17,802 nucleotides of DNA from contig JAHJQQ010000010.1 of the NCBI GenBank assembly GCA_018819175.1, positions 1-17,802 of the forward strand, given 5' to 3'. Shown here piece after piece: positions 1 to 6,920 of the stretch. A program made the translations under genes and the position numbers. This stretch comes from Gammaproteobacteria bacterium (GTDB lineage Bacteria; Pseudomonadota; Gammaproteobacteria; Thiohalobacterales; Thiohalobacteraceae). Each line of letters begins with the position of its first letter. Positions within the stretch are counted from its first letter, which is position 1. The notes beneath the pieces are model-generated. The model worked only from the letters and a program-made list of their open reading frames with translations, was not told where the DNA came from and ran no database searches.

Positions 1-6
1 AAACGC

Positions 7-90
7 CCCTCTCCCTAACCCTCTCCCCGCAAGCGGGGAGAGGGGATAACCCCCTCTCCCGCCGGGGCGGGAGAGGGTTGGGGAGAGGGT
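7..90. repeat. CCCTCTCCC-type inverted repeat with G-quadruplex motifs
   Basis: Two adjacent palindromic modules made of CCCTCTCCC and GGGAGAGGG arms. The left part has four C-runs separated by 3 nt (7-28), and the right part has four G-runs with 2-3 nt loops (69-89). Each is a canonical G-quadruplex motif, on the - and + strand respectively. The same arm sequences recur at 6136-6681 and 8290-8796, so this is a dispersed genomic repeat family. No coding frame of credible composition crosses it. Confidence 0.8.
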
Positions 91-157
91 GGCGAAGTTC
101 TTAAATCGAGCATATCTATGTCATGCCATCATGTAATGCTCGATAAGCGGGTTTATA

Positions 158-297
158 TCCAATGTAGGGCGGGTTAGGCGCGTTGTTTGCGCCGTAACCC
201 GCCAAGCGTGCCGTCAGGCACACCTTGATAATGGCGTTGTGATGCCTTGCATCGCCTGTCGGGTTACGCAAACGGCGCTAACCCGACCTACATTGGA
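158..297. repeat. TAGGGCGGGTTAG-type inverted-repeat element
   Basis: The outer arms at 158-177 and 278-297 are near-perfect reverse complements: TCCAATGTAGG plus GGGTTAG on the left, CTAACCC plus CCTACATTGGA on the right. Inside, each arm folds on itself again (GGGTTAGGCGC with GCCGTAACCC on the left). The body of about 140 bp has no coding capacity. It belongs to the same broad class as the GTAGGGCGCATTAG repeats at 1624, 2881, 6777 and 8162, with a different core. Confidence 0.75.
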
Positions 298-326
298 CTT
301 AATCCGTCTCTGACCCACCGGCCAAG

Positions 327-363
327 CCATCCGGCGCAATACGCTGCGCTATTGCGCCCTACG
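327..363. repeat. Solo half of GTAGGGCGCAATAG-type palindromic repeat
   Basis: Reads CCGGCGCAATACG, then CTGCGCTATTGCGCCCTACG. It is a single arm of the element seen complete at 2881-2972, with the internal hairpin CGCAATA/TATTGCG retained. The partner arm is missing. Apart from this and the two repeats before it, nothing but a possible promoter is seen in the first 437 bases. Confidence 0.7.
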
Positions 364-373
364 TTACTACCTA

Positions 374-403
374 CTGAATCCTTCCCCCCGATCCCGGTAT
401 ACT
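374..403 (+). promoter_or_regulatory. Candidate sigma-70 promoter for hemH
   Basis: A good -10 hexamer TATACT lies at 398-403, with a weak -35 CTGAAT at 374-379 and an 18-bp spacer. Transcription would begin near 410 and leave a leader of roughly 30 nt before the ATG at 438. This supports the ATG rather than the upstream GTG at 405, which would sit at or before the transcript start. The -35 is poor, so this is only a candidate. Confidence 0.35.
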
Positions 404-437
404 CGTGGCATCCCTAGCCGCCGCGCAGCTATACACA

Positions 438-1547
438 ATGCCCAAATATATTGGTCCCGCCGACTTCCACCACGACAGCCAGGAAACCCTGGGCGTACTC
501 GTCACCAACCTCGGCACCCCCGACGCGCCGACACCTGAAGCGTTGCGCCGCTATCTCGGCGAATTCCTTTGGGACCCGCGCATTGTCGAAATGCCGCGAC
601 CACTGTGGTGGCTGATCCTGCACGGGATCATCCTGCGCATCCGTCCGCGCCGCGCCGCGCGTGCTTACGCCACGGTCTGGGGCGAGGACGGTTCGCCGTT
701 GCTGGCAATCTCGAAACGTCAGGCAGCCGCGCTGCAGCTGTCATTACAAGAGCGTTTTCCCGGCCCGGTCAAAGTCGTGCTCGGCATGCGCTATGGCAAT
801 CCGTCGCTGGCGACCGCGCTCGATGAACTGCGCCATGCCAATGTCCGCCGGCTATTAGTGTTGCCCCTGTATCCGCAATATTCCGCAAGCACCGGCGCCT
901 CGACCTTCGACGCCGTCGCCGATGTCCTCAAACGCTGGCGCTGGTTGCCGGAGCCACGCTTTATCATGCAATACCACGACTATCCGGCGTACATCGAAGC
1001 CGCCGCAGCCAGCATTCGCGCCTACCGCGAACAGCACCCCGGCGAGGCGAAGCTGCTGTTCTCGTTTCACGGTCTGCCCAAACGCTTCCTGATGTCCGGC
1101 GATCCCTATCATTGCCAATGTCACGCAACGGCACGGTTAATCGCCGAACGTCTTGGCCTGGACAAGAACAGCTGGCAGGTCGCCTTCCAATCGCGTTTCG
1201 GTCGCGAGGAATGGCTCAAGCCCTACACCGATCACACCCTGAAGGCCTGGGGCAAGGCCGGCGTGGAACGCGTGCAGGTGGTCTGCCCGGGCTTTTCCGC
1301 TGACTGCCTGGAAACGCTGGAAGAGATCGCCGAACAGAACCGCGACGTGTTCCTGCACGCCGGCGGCAAACAGTACGACTATATTCCCGCCTTGAACGAC
1401 AGCGCCGATCACATTGATGCGCTGACCAAGCTGATACAGGATCACACCCAGGGCTGGCCGGAAACCGGCGACTGGAACGGCTCACGCGATGCGCAGCAGC
1501 GTCAGGATCGCCTGCACCGCGCAACGGCGATGGGTGCTAAGAGTTGA
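438..1547 (+). CDS. hemH: Ferrochelatase (protohaem ferro-lyase)
   Basis: Predicted to insert Fe2+ into protoporphyrin IX, the last step of protohaem synthesis, in the cytosol or at the inner membrane. The 369 residues show the family hallmarks in order: VLVTNLGTPDAP near residue 20, YGNPS near 119, LPLYPQYS near 142, SFHGLPKR at 209-216 with the metal-binding/catalytic His211, the DPYHCQCHATA segment near 222, FQSRFG at 250-255, and CPGFSADCLETLEE at 283-296 with the second catalytic acidic residue. The length matches bacterial ferrochelatases plus a short Gln/Arg-rich tail. I chose the ATG at 438 because the upstream GTG at 405 would start almost at the candidate promoter's transcript start. 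No clear Shine-Dalgarno sequence precedes either. It appears monocistronic, since a repeat follows. Confidence 0.96.
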   Translation: MPKYIGPADFHHDSQETLGVLVTNLGTPDAPTPEALRRYLGEFLWDPRIVEMPRPLWWLILHGIILRIRPRRAARAYATVWGEDGSPLLAISKRQAAALQLSLQERFPGPVKVVLGMRYGNPSLATALDELRHANVRRLLVLPLYPQYSASTGASTFDAVADVLKRWRWLPEPRFIMQYHDYPAYIEAAAASIRAYREQHPGEAKLLFSFHGLPKRFLMSGDPYHCQCHATARLIAERLGLDKNSWQVAFQSRFGREEWLKPYTDHTLKAWGKAGVERVQVVCPGFSADCLETLEEIAEQNRDVFLHAGGKQYDYIPALNDSADHIDALTKLIQDHTQGWPETGDWNGSRDAQQRQDRLHRATAMGAKS

Positions 1548-1623
1548 GAGTTCTCAGATAAATGCTATTTGAACCGCAAAGGCGCAAAGGCGCTGAGAAA
1601 ACCTTAATCATGAACTAAACATC

Positions 1624-1707
1624 GTAGGGCGCATTAGCGCAGCGTAATGCGCCGAATGTCTTGACCACCATCCGGCGCATTACGACCTTCGGTCTAATGC
1701 GCCCTAC
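1624..1707. repeat. GTAGGGCGCATTAG palindromic repeat, complete
   Basis: Perfect 14-bp terminal inverted repeats (GTAGGGCGCATTAG at 1624-1637 and CTAATGCGCCCTAC at 1694-1707). Each arm also carries an internal hairpin, the left one being CGCATTA/TAATGCG. The arms are joined by a loop around 1655-1671. It lies just after an 8-bp tandem (CGCAAAGG twice, 1575-1590). The transcript would form a double stem-loop between the ferrochelatase and DUF523 genes, but there is no T-run to call a classical terminator. Confidence 0.8.
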
Positions 1708-1742
1708 ATTAGAATCGTGTTGCTTCGTCGCTCGTGAAACGG

Positions 1743-2708
1743 ATGACCATGACCACAACATCAGCAAAGCCCATCCGCATCGGCATCAGCAGTTGTCTGC
1801 TGGGCCAGAAGGTGCGCTTCGATGGCAACCACACGCAGGATCATTTCATCACTAATACACTCGGAGAGGTGTTCGAATTCGTACCCGTGTGTCCCGAAGT
1901 GGGCATTGGCATGGGCGTACCACGACCGACCATCCGCCTGGTCGGACCCGCCGACGCGCCGCGAGCGGTTGGCGTGAAAGACACCAGCATCGATGTCACC
2001 GACAAACTGATTCAGTACGGCAGGCGCACCGCCAATAAACTCGGCAACCTGAGTGGCTACATCTTCAAAAGCAAATCACCGTCCTGCGGCATGGAGCGCG
2101 TCAAACTCTACGACAGTAAAGGGGGCGGAGCTAAACAAGGCGTCGGTCTGTACGCACGCGAGATCATGCGCGCCTATCCGCTACTCCCTGTCGAAGAGGA
2201 AGGTCGCCTGGGTGATCCGCTGTTACGGGATAATTTCCTGGAGTGCGTGTTCATCTATCATCATTGGCAGCAGTTGAATCAGCAGAGACTCACACCCAAG
2301 GCACTCGTGGCATTCCATACTCGCCACAAGCTCGCCGTCATGGCCCACGGCACGGAGTATTACCGATCACTGGGACGCCTGGTCGCCGAGGCCGGCTCAC
2401 GGCCGATCCGCGAACTCGCCGACGAATACATCGCCGGCCTGATGGACGCACTGCGTCATCGCGCCACCCCGCGTCGCCACACCAATGTGCTGATGCACAT
2501 CCTGGGTTATCTTAAAACTCAGCTGAACCGCGATGACAAACAGGAGCTGCTGGAACTCATCGAGCAATACCGGCTAGGCAAACTGCCACGCATCGTGCCG
2601 ATCACGCTGCTCAAGCACCATTTCCGCAACCATCCGAATGAGTACATGGCCGGACAGAGCTATCTCAATCCGGACCTGGTGGAACTCAAACTGCGCGGGT
2701 TTTATTAG
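1743..2708 (+). CDS. DUF523-DUF1722 protein, predicted RudS-type (thio)uridine desulfidase
   Basis: Two-domain protein of 321 residues. The N-terminal DUF523/TudS domain (about 9-150) has three cysteines in the pattern of the desulfidase Fe-S site: Cys18 in SSCLLG, Cys50 in CPEVGIGMG followed by Glu52, and Cys115 in SPSCG. The C-terminal DUF1722/YbgA domain (about 185-305) has FHTRHKLAVMAHG and LLKHHFRNHPNEYMAGQ. TudS-family proteins desulfurate thiouracil with a [4Fe-4S] cluster, and DUF523-DUF1722 fusions (RudS) have been reported to remove sulfur from 4-thiouridine in tRNA; that role is inferred here by family. The start is uncertain: in-frame GTG at 1734 and ATGs at 1743 and 1749, none with a clear ribosome-binding site. 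The stop TAG forms the first bases of the MITE-like element. Neither a photolyase nor a MerR gene, frequent neighbours of this family, is in the window. Confidence 0.88.
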   Translation: MTMTTTSAKPIRIGISSCLLGQKVRFDGNHTQDHFITNTLGEVFEFVPVCPEVGIGMGVPRPTIRLVGPADAPRAVGVKDTSIDVTDKLIQYGRRTANKLGNLSGYIFKSKSPSCGMERVKLYDSKGGGAKQGVGLYAREIMRAYPLLPVEEEGRLGDPLLRDNFLECVFIYHHWQQLNQQRLTPKALVAFHTRHKLAVMAHGTEYYRSLGRLVAEAGSRPIRELADEYIAGLMDALRHRATPRRHTNVLMHILGYLKTQLNRDDKQELLELIEQYRLGKLPRIVPITLLKHHFRNHPNEYMAGQSYLNPDLVELKLRGFY

Positions 2709-2850
2709 AACCTATCTCAAAATCGCAGATCGGGCGTCCAGGCAAGGCGCGGACCCTGCGAGGAGCGGAGTTTATAGGTAATAAATGAGCACCGGAGCAG
2801 GGTTCGCAACACCGCATGGGCGACTGAGATGCATTTTGAGATAGGTTCTA
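2706..2850. mobile_element. MITE-like element, 145 bp with perfect 18-bp terminal inverted repeats
   Basis: TAGAACCTATCTCAAAAT at 2706-2723 is the exact reverse complement of 2833-2850. If the outer TA pairs are a target duplication, the mobile unit is 2708-2848 with 16-bp ends. No transposase frame is inside. The - strand interior shares blocks with the element beginning at 17664: an AACCT start, GTTGC, CTCATTTA and TAAACTCCG in the same order. This suggests a non-autonomous family moved by a transposase encoded elsewhere. Confidence 0.8.
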
Positions 2851-2880
2851 GACATAATGTATCCAGTAAGTCTATGCAAT

Positions 2881-2972
2881 GTAGGGCGCAATAGCGCAGC
2901 GTATTGCGCCGCATGTTTTCAGGCCAACCAAAAACATCCGGCGTATTACGGCCAAGGCCTAATACGCCCTAC
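2881..2972. repeat. GTAGGGCGCAATAG-type palindromic repeat, complete
   Basis: The left end GTAGGGCGCAATAG (2881) pairs imperfectly with CTAATACGCCCTAC ending at 2972. The left arm has the internal hairpin CGCAATA/TATTGCG and the right arm GTATTACGGCC/GGCCTAATAC. Together with the MITE-like element it fills most of the gap before the exporter operon. 2973-3109 is otherwise plain, with no convincing promoter for the operon. Confidence 0.75.
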
Positions 2973-3109
2973 AGTTTTCATAGGTGGAAACGTTTTTTGC
3001 CGCGCCCCCAAACTCACCAGGCGGAAATAAATTGACCTGACACAATCCGTTGAGAACGCTTACTGATTTACACTGTCACGCACCCGCAACCACCCAAAGA
3101 AGGCGGCGC

Positions 3110-4078
3110 ATGAAACCCATCTATCTACTGCTCTCGCTCACCGCACTGTTGCTCACCGGCTGCGGCAGCAATGCCGATAACGGCTATGCCGTCGGCATCC
3201 TGGAATGGGATCGCATCGAAGTCGCCGCACAGGTTGCCGAACCGGTCATCGCCTGGGAGGCGCAGGAAGGCAGTCTGGTCACAGCGGGACAACTCCTGCT
3301 GCGTTTGGATGACAGCCATTTGCAGGCACGTGCCAACACGGCGGAAGCGGCACGCGCGCAGGCCGCGGCACGACTCGCCGAACTCGAACGCGGCACCCGC
3401 CCGGAGCGCATCGCACAGGCCCAGGCACAACTAACCGGCAGCGAACAGACGCTGCAATTCCAACAACGCGAACTGACGCGCCTGAATGCATTGCTGGAGC
3501 GCAAACTTACGGCACCTGACCAAGTCGATGCCGCGCGCAATGCCGTCAATACAGCACGCGCGACCCGCGATTCGGCCCGTGCCACACTCGACGAACTGCA
3601 ACATGGCGCAACCATCGAGGAACGCGATCAGGCACGCCAGGCACTCGCTGCCGCCGAGGCCGAAGCACAGGCCGCACAGCTTGATCTCGGCTACGCCAAA
3701 ATCACCGCACCGGTCGCCGGCCGTCTCGACGAACTGCCCTTCAAAGTAGGCGAACGCCCAACGGTCGGCAGCGTCGTCGCCGTCATCCTCGCCGGCAGCC
3801 ATCCTTATGCTCGCGTCTATGTGCCGGAAGCGGTGCGCGTGCAGATTCACCCGGGCAGTACGGCCAGCGTGAACATCGACGGCATCGACTCAGCTTTCAC
3901 CGGTACCGTGCGCAAGGTTGCCGCGGATGCGAGCTTCACACCCTATTACGCCCTCACCGAACACGACCGTGGCCGTTTGAGCTTCGTTGCGGAGGTCGAT
4001 ATCGATGCGGGCGATCGCGTGTTGCCCGCCGGTGTACCGGTGCAAGTGCAGTTCGAGCTTGCCGCCACGCATGAGTGA
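3110..4078 (+). CDS. HlyD/YbhG-like periplasmic membrane-fusion lipoprotein
   Basis: Predicted adaptor linking the inner-membrane ABC exporter encoded next to an outer-membrane channel of TolC type (none in the window). The start is ATG 3110 with AGAAGG about 8 bases upstream. Upstream extension would spoil the signal peptide. Residues 1-18 are a lipoprotein signal ending in LLTGC, with Cys18 the lipidation site. Two lipoyl half-motifs (about 36-68 and 193-228) flank an Ala/Gln/Glu/Arg-rich helical hairpin (about 70-190) of coiled-coil type. A beta-barrel domain follows and the protein ends near PAGVPVQVQF, typical of the family. Length is 322 residues. The ATPase gene begins six bases after the stop, so the genes are almost surely co-transcribed. 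Substrate unknown. Confidence 0.9.
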   Translation: MKPIYLLLSLTALLLTGCGSNADNGYAVGILEWDRIEVAAQVAEPVIAWEAQEGSLVTAGQLLLRLDDSHLQARANTAEAARAQAAARLAELERGTRPERIAQAQAQLTGSEQTLQFQQRELTRLNALLERKLTAPDQVDAARNAVNTARATRDSARATLDELQHGATIEERDQARQALAAAEAEAQAAQLDLGYAKITAPVAGRLDELPFKVGERPTVGSVVAVILAGSHPYARVYVPEAVRVQIHPGSTASVNIDGIDSAFTGTVRKVAADASFTPYYALTEHDRGRLSFVAEVDIDAGDRVLPAGVPVQVQFELAATHE

Positions 4079-4084
4079 TTCGGC

Positions 4085-5035
4085 ATGAGTAATTCACCAG
4101 GCATCGCGATCCGCGCCACCGGCCTGACCCGCCGCTTCGGCGCCAAAACCGCGGTCGACAACATCGACCTGAGTATTCCGCGCGCGAGCATCTATGGTTT
4201 TCTCGGCCCGAACGGCTCCGGGAAATCGACCACCATCCGCATGCTCTGCGGTCTACTGACGCCCAGCGCCGGCAGCGCCGAAGTGCTTGGTCTGAAAGTG
4301 CCGGGAGAGGCCGAGGCGCTCAAGCACAAGATCGGTTACATGACCCAGCGCTTCTCGCTCTATGAAGATCTGAGCGTGCACGAGAACCTGCAATTCATTT
4401 CCGAAATCTATTGCCTGCCGCGCCCGCGCCGCGTGCAGCGTATCGCCGAGCTGCTGGAACGCTATCATCTTGGTGAACTCAGCAAACAGCGCGCCGGCAC
4501 GCTCAGCGGAGGCCAGAAGCAACGCCTGGCATTGGCCGCCGCGACACTGCACGAACCGGAGTTGTTGTTTCTCGATGAACCGACCAGCGCCGTCGATCCG
4601 CAGAGTCGGCGCGAATTCTGGGAGACCTTGTTCGAACTGTGCGCCGCCGGCACCACCATATTGGTCTCGACGCATTACATGGACGAGGCGGAACGCTGTC
4701 ATGCCCTGGCGATCCTGGACAACGGCGCCATCATGGCCAGCGGCACGCCCAAACAGCTTGAGGCGACCATCGATGCCACCGTGGTCGAGATCGAGAGCAG
4801 CGACACCGCGCGTGCGCGTGCGCTGATCAGCGGACTCGATGGCGTACTCTCCGTGACCCAGCTCGGCGTGCGCCTGCGCGTCATGCTCGACCCGCACCTG
4901 ACCGATCCGGTCGGTCTGCTGCGCGCAAGACTGCAGACCCAAAACATGAATAGCGAGATCGTGCTGACGCATCCCAGCCTCGAAGATGTGTTCGTCGCCG
5001 CCACCTCGGGCCGCTACCGCCGGAACGCCGCATGA
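4085..5035 (+). CDS. ABC transporter ATP-binding subunit (DrrA/YbhF-like)
   Basis: Energises the exporter encoded with its neighbours. Walker A GPNGSGKST is at 41-49, the Q-loop glutamine at 88, the signature LSGGQ at 140-144, Walker B LLFLDEP at 160-166 with catalytic Glu165, and the switch His197 in STHYMDEAE. The C-terminal extension ends with HPSLEDVFV near 296-304, typical of the ATPases that pair with ABC-2 permeases for drugs or lipids. It has a single nucleotide-binding domain in 316 residues, so two copies should assemble per transporter, unlike E. coli YbhF, which carries two domains in one chain. Its stop overlaps the permease start by four bases (ATGA), implying translational coupling. 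Confidence 0.95.
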   Translation: MSNSPGIAIRATGLTRRFGAKTAVDNIDLSIPRASIYGFLGPNGSGKSTTIRMLCGLLTPSAGSAEVLGLKVPGEAEALKHKIGYMTQRFSLYEDLSVHENLQFISEIYCLPRPRRVQRIAELLERYHLGELSKQRAGTLSGGQKQRLALAAATLHEPELLFLDEPTSAVDPQSRREFWETLFELCAAGTTILVSTHYMDEAERCHALAILDNGAIMASGTPKQLEATIDATVVEIESSDTARARALISGLDGVLSVTQLGVRLRVMLDPHLTDPVGLLRARLQTQNMNSEIVLTHPSLEDVFVAATSGRYRRNAA

Positions 5036-6132
5036 ACTGCATCACCCGTCTGGTCGCCATTCTGCGCAAAGAGGTGCGCCAGCTGCGCCGTGACAAACTC
5101 ACCTTCGGCATGATCGTCGGTATCCCGATCATGCAGATCATCCTGTTCGGTTATGCCATCAACACCGACGTGCGCCACCTCAGCGCCGCTGTTGCTGATC
5201 AGGCGCAGACACAACTCTCGCGCACCCTGGTACAGGACGCGCAGGCCTCGCAGGTCATCGACATCGTCACCAGTGTCGCCACCGCGCAAGAATTGGAAGA
5301 ACTGATCCGCCGTGGCGAGATTTCCGTCGGTCTGTTTATCCCGCCGGATTTCGGCAACCGCCTGCAGCAAGGTACGCGACCGGCCGCGCATCTACTGGTC
5401 GACGGCTCCGACCCGGTTATCCTCGGTGCCGCGCGACGCCTGAGCGAAATGCCGCTGCACTATCACAGCATCGCGCAACCGCGCACAAAGGCGCCTCTGT
5501 TCGAGGTGCGCAACTTCTACAATCCGGAACGTCGCTCGGCGGTGTACATCGTGCCTGCATTGATCGGCGTGATCCTGACCATGACCATGGTGCTGTTCAC
5601 CTCGGTGGCCATTGTGCGCGAACGCGAACGCGGCAATCTGGAAATGCTCATCAACACACCGGTCACCTCGACCGAACTCATGGTCGGCAAAATCCTGCCC
5701 TATATTCTGATTGGTCTGGTACAGGTGTCGATCATCCTGGCGCTGGGCGTGGGGCTGTTCGATGTGCCCATCGCCGGCAGCCTGTGGGATATCTATCTCG
5801 CCGCACTGGCGTTCATCGCCGCCAATCTCGCCATCGGCCTGCTGATCTCGACCCAGGCGCAGAGTCAGTTCCAGGCCATGCAGATGACCTTCTTCTTTTT
5901 TCTGCCCTCGATTTTGTTGTCAGGTTTCATGTTCCCATTCGACGGCATGCCCGCACCGGCGCAATACATTGCCGAGGTATTGCCGCTGACGCATTTCGTG
6001 CGCCTGATTCGCGGCATTGTGCTGCGCGGCGCGCACATCGGTGAGCTGTTGGGTGAATTACAGGCGCTGGCGATCTTCACCGGCATCGCCCTGACATTGG
6101 CGGTGTTGAAATTCAGCAAGCGGTTGGATTGA
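5032..6132 (+). CDS. ABC-2 type permease (YhhJ/YbhR-like)
   Basis: Membrane subunit of the exporter. In 366 residues it has an N-terminal amphipathic stretch, one membrane segment at about 23-43, a large periplasmic domain at about 45-168, then five predicted membrane segments (about 171-195, 222-243, 253-274, 286-305, 343-361). The cytoplasmic motif RERERGNLEMLINTPV (196-211) is the conserved coupling segment of this family. Only one permease is encoded, so a homodimer is likely. Related systems such as YbhFSR use two different permeases. The operon stops here: a repeat array starts a few bases after the TGA. Drug, cation or lipid export are possible roles; the sequence does not tell which. 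Confidence 0.93.
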   Translation: MNCITRLVAILRKEVRQLRRDKLTFGMIVGIPIMQIILFGYAINTDVRHLSAAVADQAQTQLSRTLVQDAQASQVIDIVTSVATAQELEELIRRGEISVGLFIPPDFGNRLQQGTRPAAHLLVDGSDPVILGAARRLSEMPLHYHSIAQPRTKAPLFEVRNFYNPERRSAVYIVPALIGVILTMTMVLFTSVAIVRERERGNLEMLINTPVTSTELMVGKILPYILIGLVQVSIILALGVGLFDVPIAGSLWDIYLAALAFIAANLAIGLLISTQAQSQFQAMQMTFFFFLPSILLSGFMFPFDGMPAPAQYIAEVLPLTHFVRLIRGIVLRGAHIGELLGELQALAIFTGIALTLAVLKFSKRLD

Positions 6133-6135
6133 TAG

Positions 6136-6681
6136 CCCCCTCTCCCCGGCCCTCTCCCGCGAGGGGAGAGGGAGAATACCTGCGTGCAGCTGTACCAATT
6201 CCCGCTCCCCTCGCGGGAGCAGGGAACATACCGTGGAGTTGTATTAGATTCCCTCTCCCCTTGCGGGAGAGGGCTAGGGAGAGGGGGAATACATGCGTGC
6301 AGTTGTATTAATTCCCTCTCCCCTCGCGGGAGCAAGGAACATAGCGTGGAGTTGTATTTGATTCCTTCCGGCCTCACGAGAGATGCGGAGCTCACACGTG
6401 CAGTTGTAATATTTCCCTCTCCCCGGCCCTCTCCCGCGAGGGGAGAGGGGGGATACCTGCGTGCAGCTGTGCCAATACCCTCTCCCCTCGCGGAAGCAGG
6501 GAACATAGCGTGGAGTTGTATTAGATTCCCTCTCCCCTTGCGGGAGCAGGGAACATAGCGTGGGGTTGTATTAGATTCCCTCTCCCCTTGCGGGAGAGGG
6601 CTAGGGAGAGGGGCAATACATGCGTGCAGTTGTATTAATTCCCTCTCCCCTTGCGGGAGAGGGCTAGGGAGAGGGGGGGGG
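6136..6681. repeat. Ten-unit array of mixed 50- and 63-bp repeats
   Basis: Every unit starts with CCCTCTCCCC or a variant and ends near TTGTATTARATT. Long units of 63 bp (65 in the first) lie at 6136, 6251, 6415 and 6578. They carry the full double palindrome and an ATACATGCGTGCAG tail. Short units of 50 bp lie at 6201, 6314, 6478 and 6528, with GCAGGGAACATAGCGTGGAG instead. Unit 6364-6414 is degenerate, and the last (6641-6681) is truncated in a run of nine Gs. The long and short types share head and tail but differ in the middle, so the array may have grown by unequal exchange between two related forms. Four G-run motifs with 3-nt loops are at 6265-6286, 6592-6613 and 6655-6681. Confidence 0.85.
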
Positions 6682-6750
6682 CACATCAGCAACGCACCGA
6701 AAATTCCCGGATCTGTACAATTACGCAGCGCTTAAAAAACCTCAACCGTC

Positions 6751-6875
6751 ATCCTGGCAAAGACCAGGATCCAGTTCGTAGGGCGCATTAGGCCGAAGGC
6801 CGTAATGCGCCGAATGTTTGGGAGGGAACTCTGATTAATAAATCCCCGTCGTTCCGGCGCAGGCCGGAATGACGG
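6751..6875. repeat. Mosaic of four different short repeats
   Basis: From left to right: a 7-bp hairpin ATCCTGG/CCAGGAT (6751-6770) of the kind found in widespread GTCATCC-type repeats; a solo arm of the GTAGGGCGCATTAG repeat (6777-6816); GGGAAC followed by TCTGATTAAT (6824-6840), which matches the terminus at 17665 except for one missing C; and a 13-bp palindrome CCGTCGTTCCGGC/GCCGGAATGACGG (6846-6875) with one mismatch. With the array before it, this explains most of the 6133-6920 gap. No gene is seen there. Confidence 0.7.
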
Positions 6876-6920
6876 TATAGTGAGTCCTGAAACCTCCAAA
6901 TCTACTTCATAACGAAACCC

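Noticed and set aside
405..437. Upstream GTG start for ferrochelatase
   Set aside because: It would begin almost at the predicted transcript start and adds residues not seen in the family.
1546..1557. Hairpin GAGA-GT-TCTC after hemH as a terminator
   Set aside because: The stem is only about 5 bp with a 2-nt loop and no T-run.
4253..4972. Minus-strand open frame inside the ABC ATPase gene
   Set aside because: The ATPase motifs on the + strand are complete. The reverse frame has no motif or ribosome-binding site.
6136..6681. Possible CRISPR array
   Set aside because: The segments between palindromes are themselves repeated (GCGTGCAGTTGTATTAATT and similar), unit lengths vary between 50 and 63, and no cas gene is present.
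5865..6692. Long minus-strand open frame of about 275 codons
   Set aside because: It runs through the repeat array, so its product is just translated repeats (PSPLPQGERE-like blocks), and it overlaps the permease gene.
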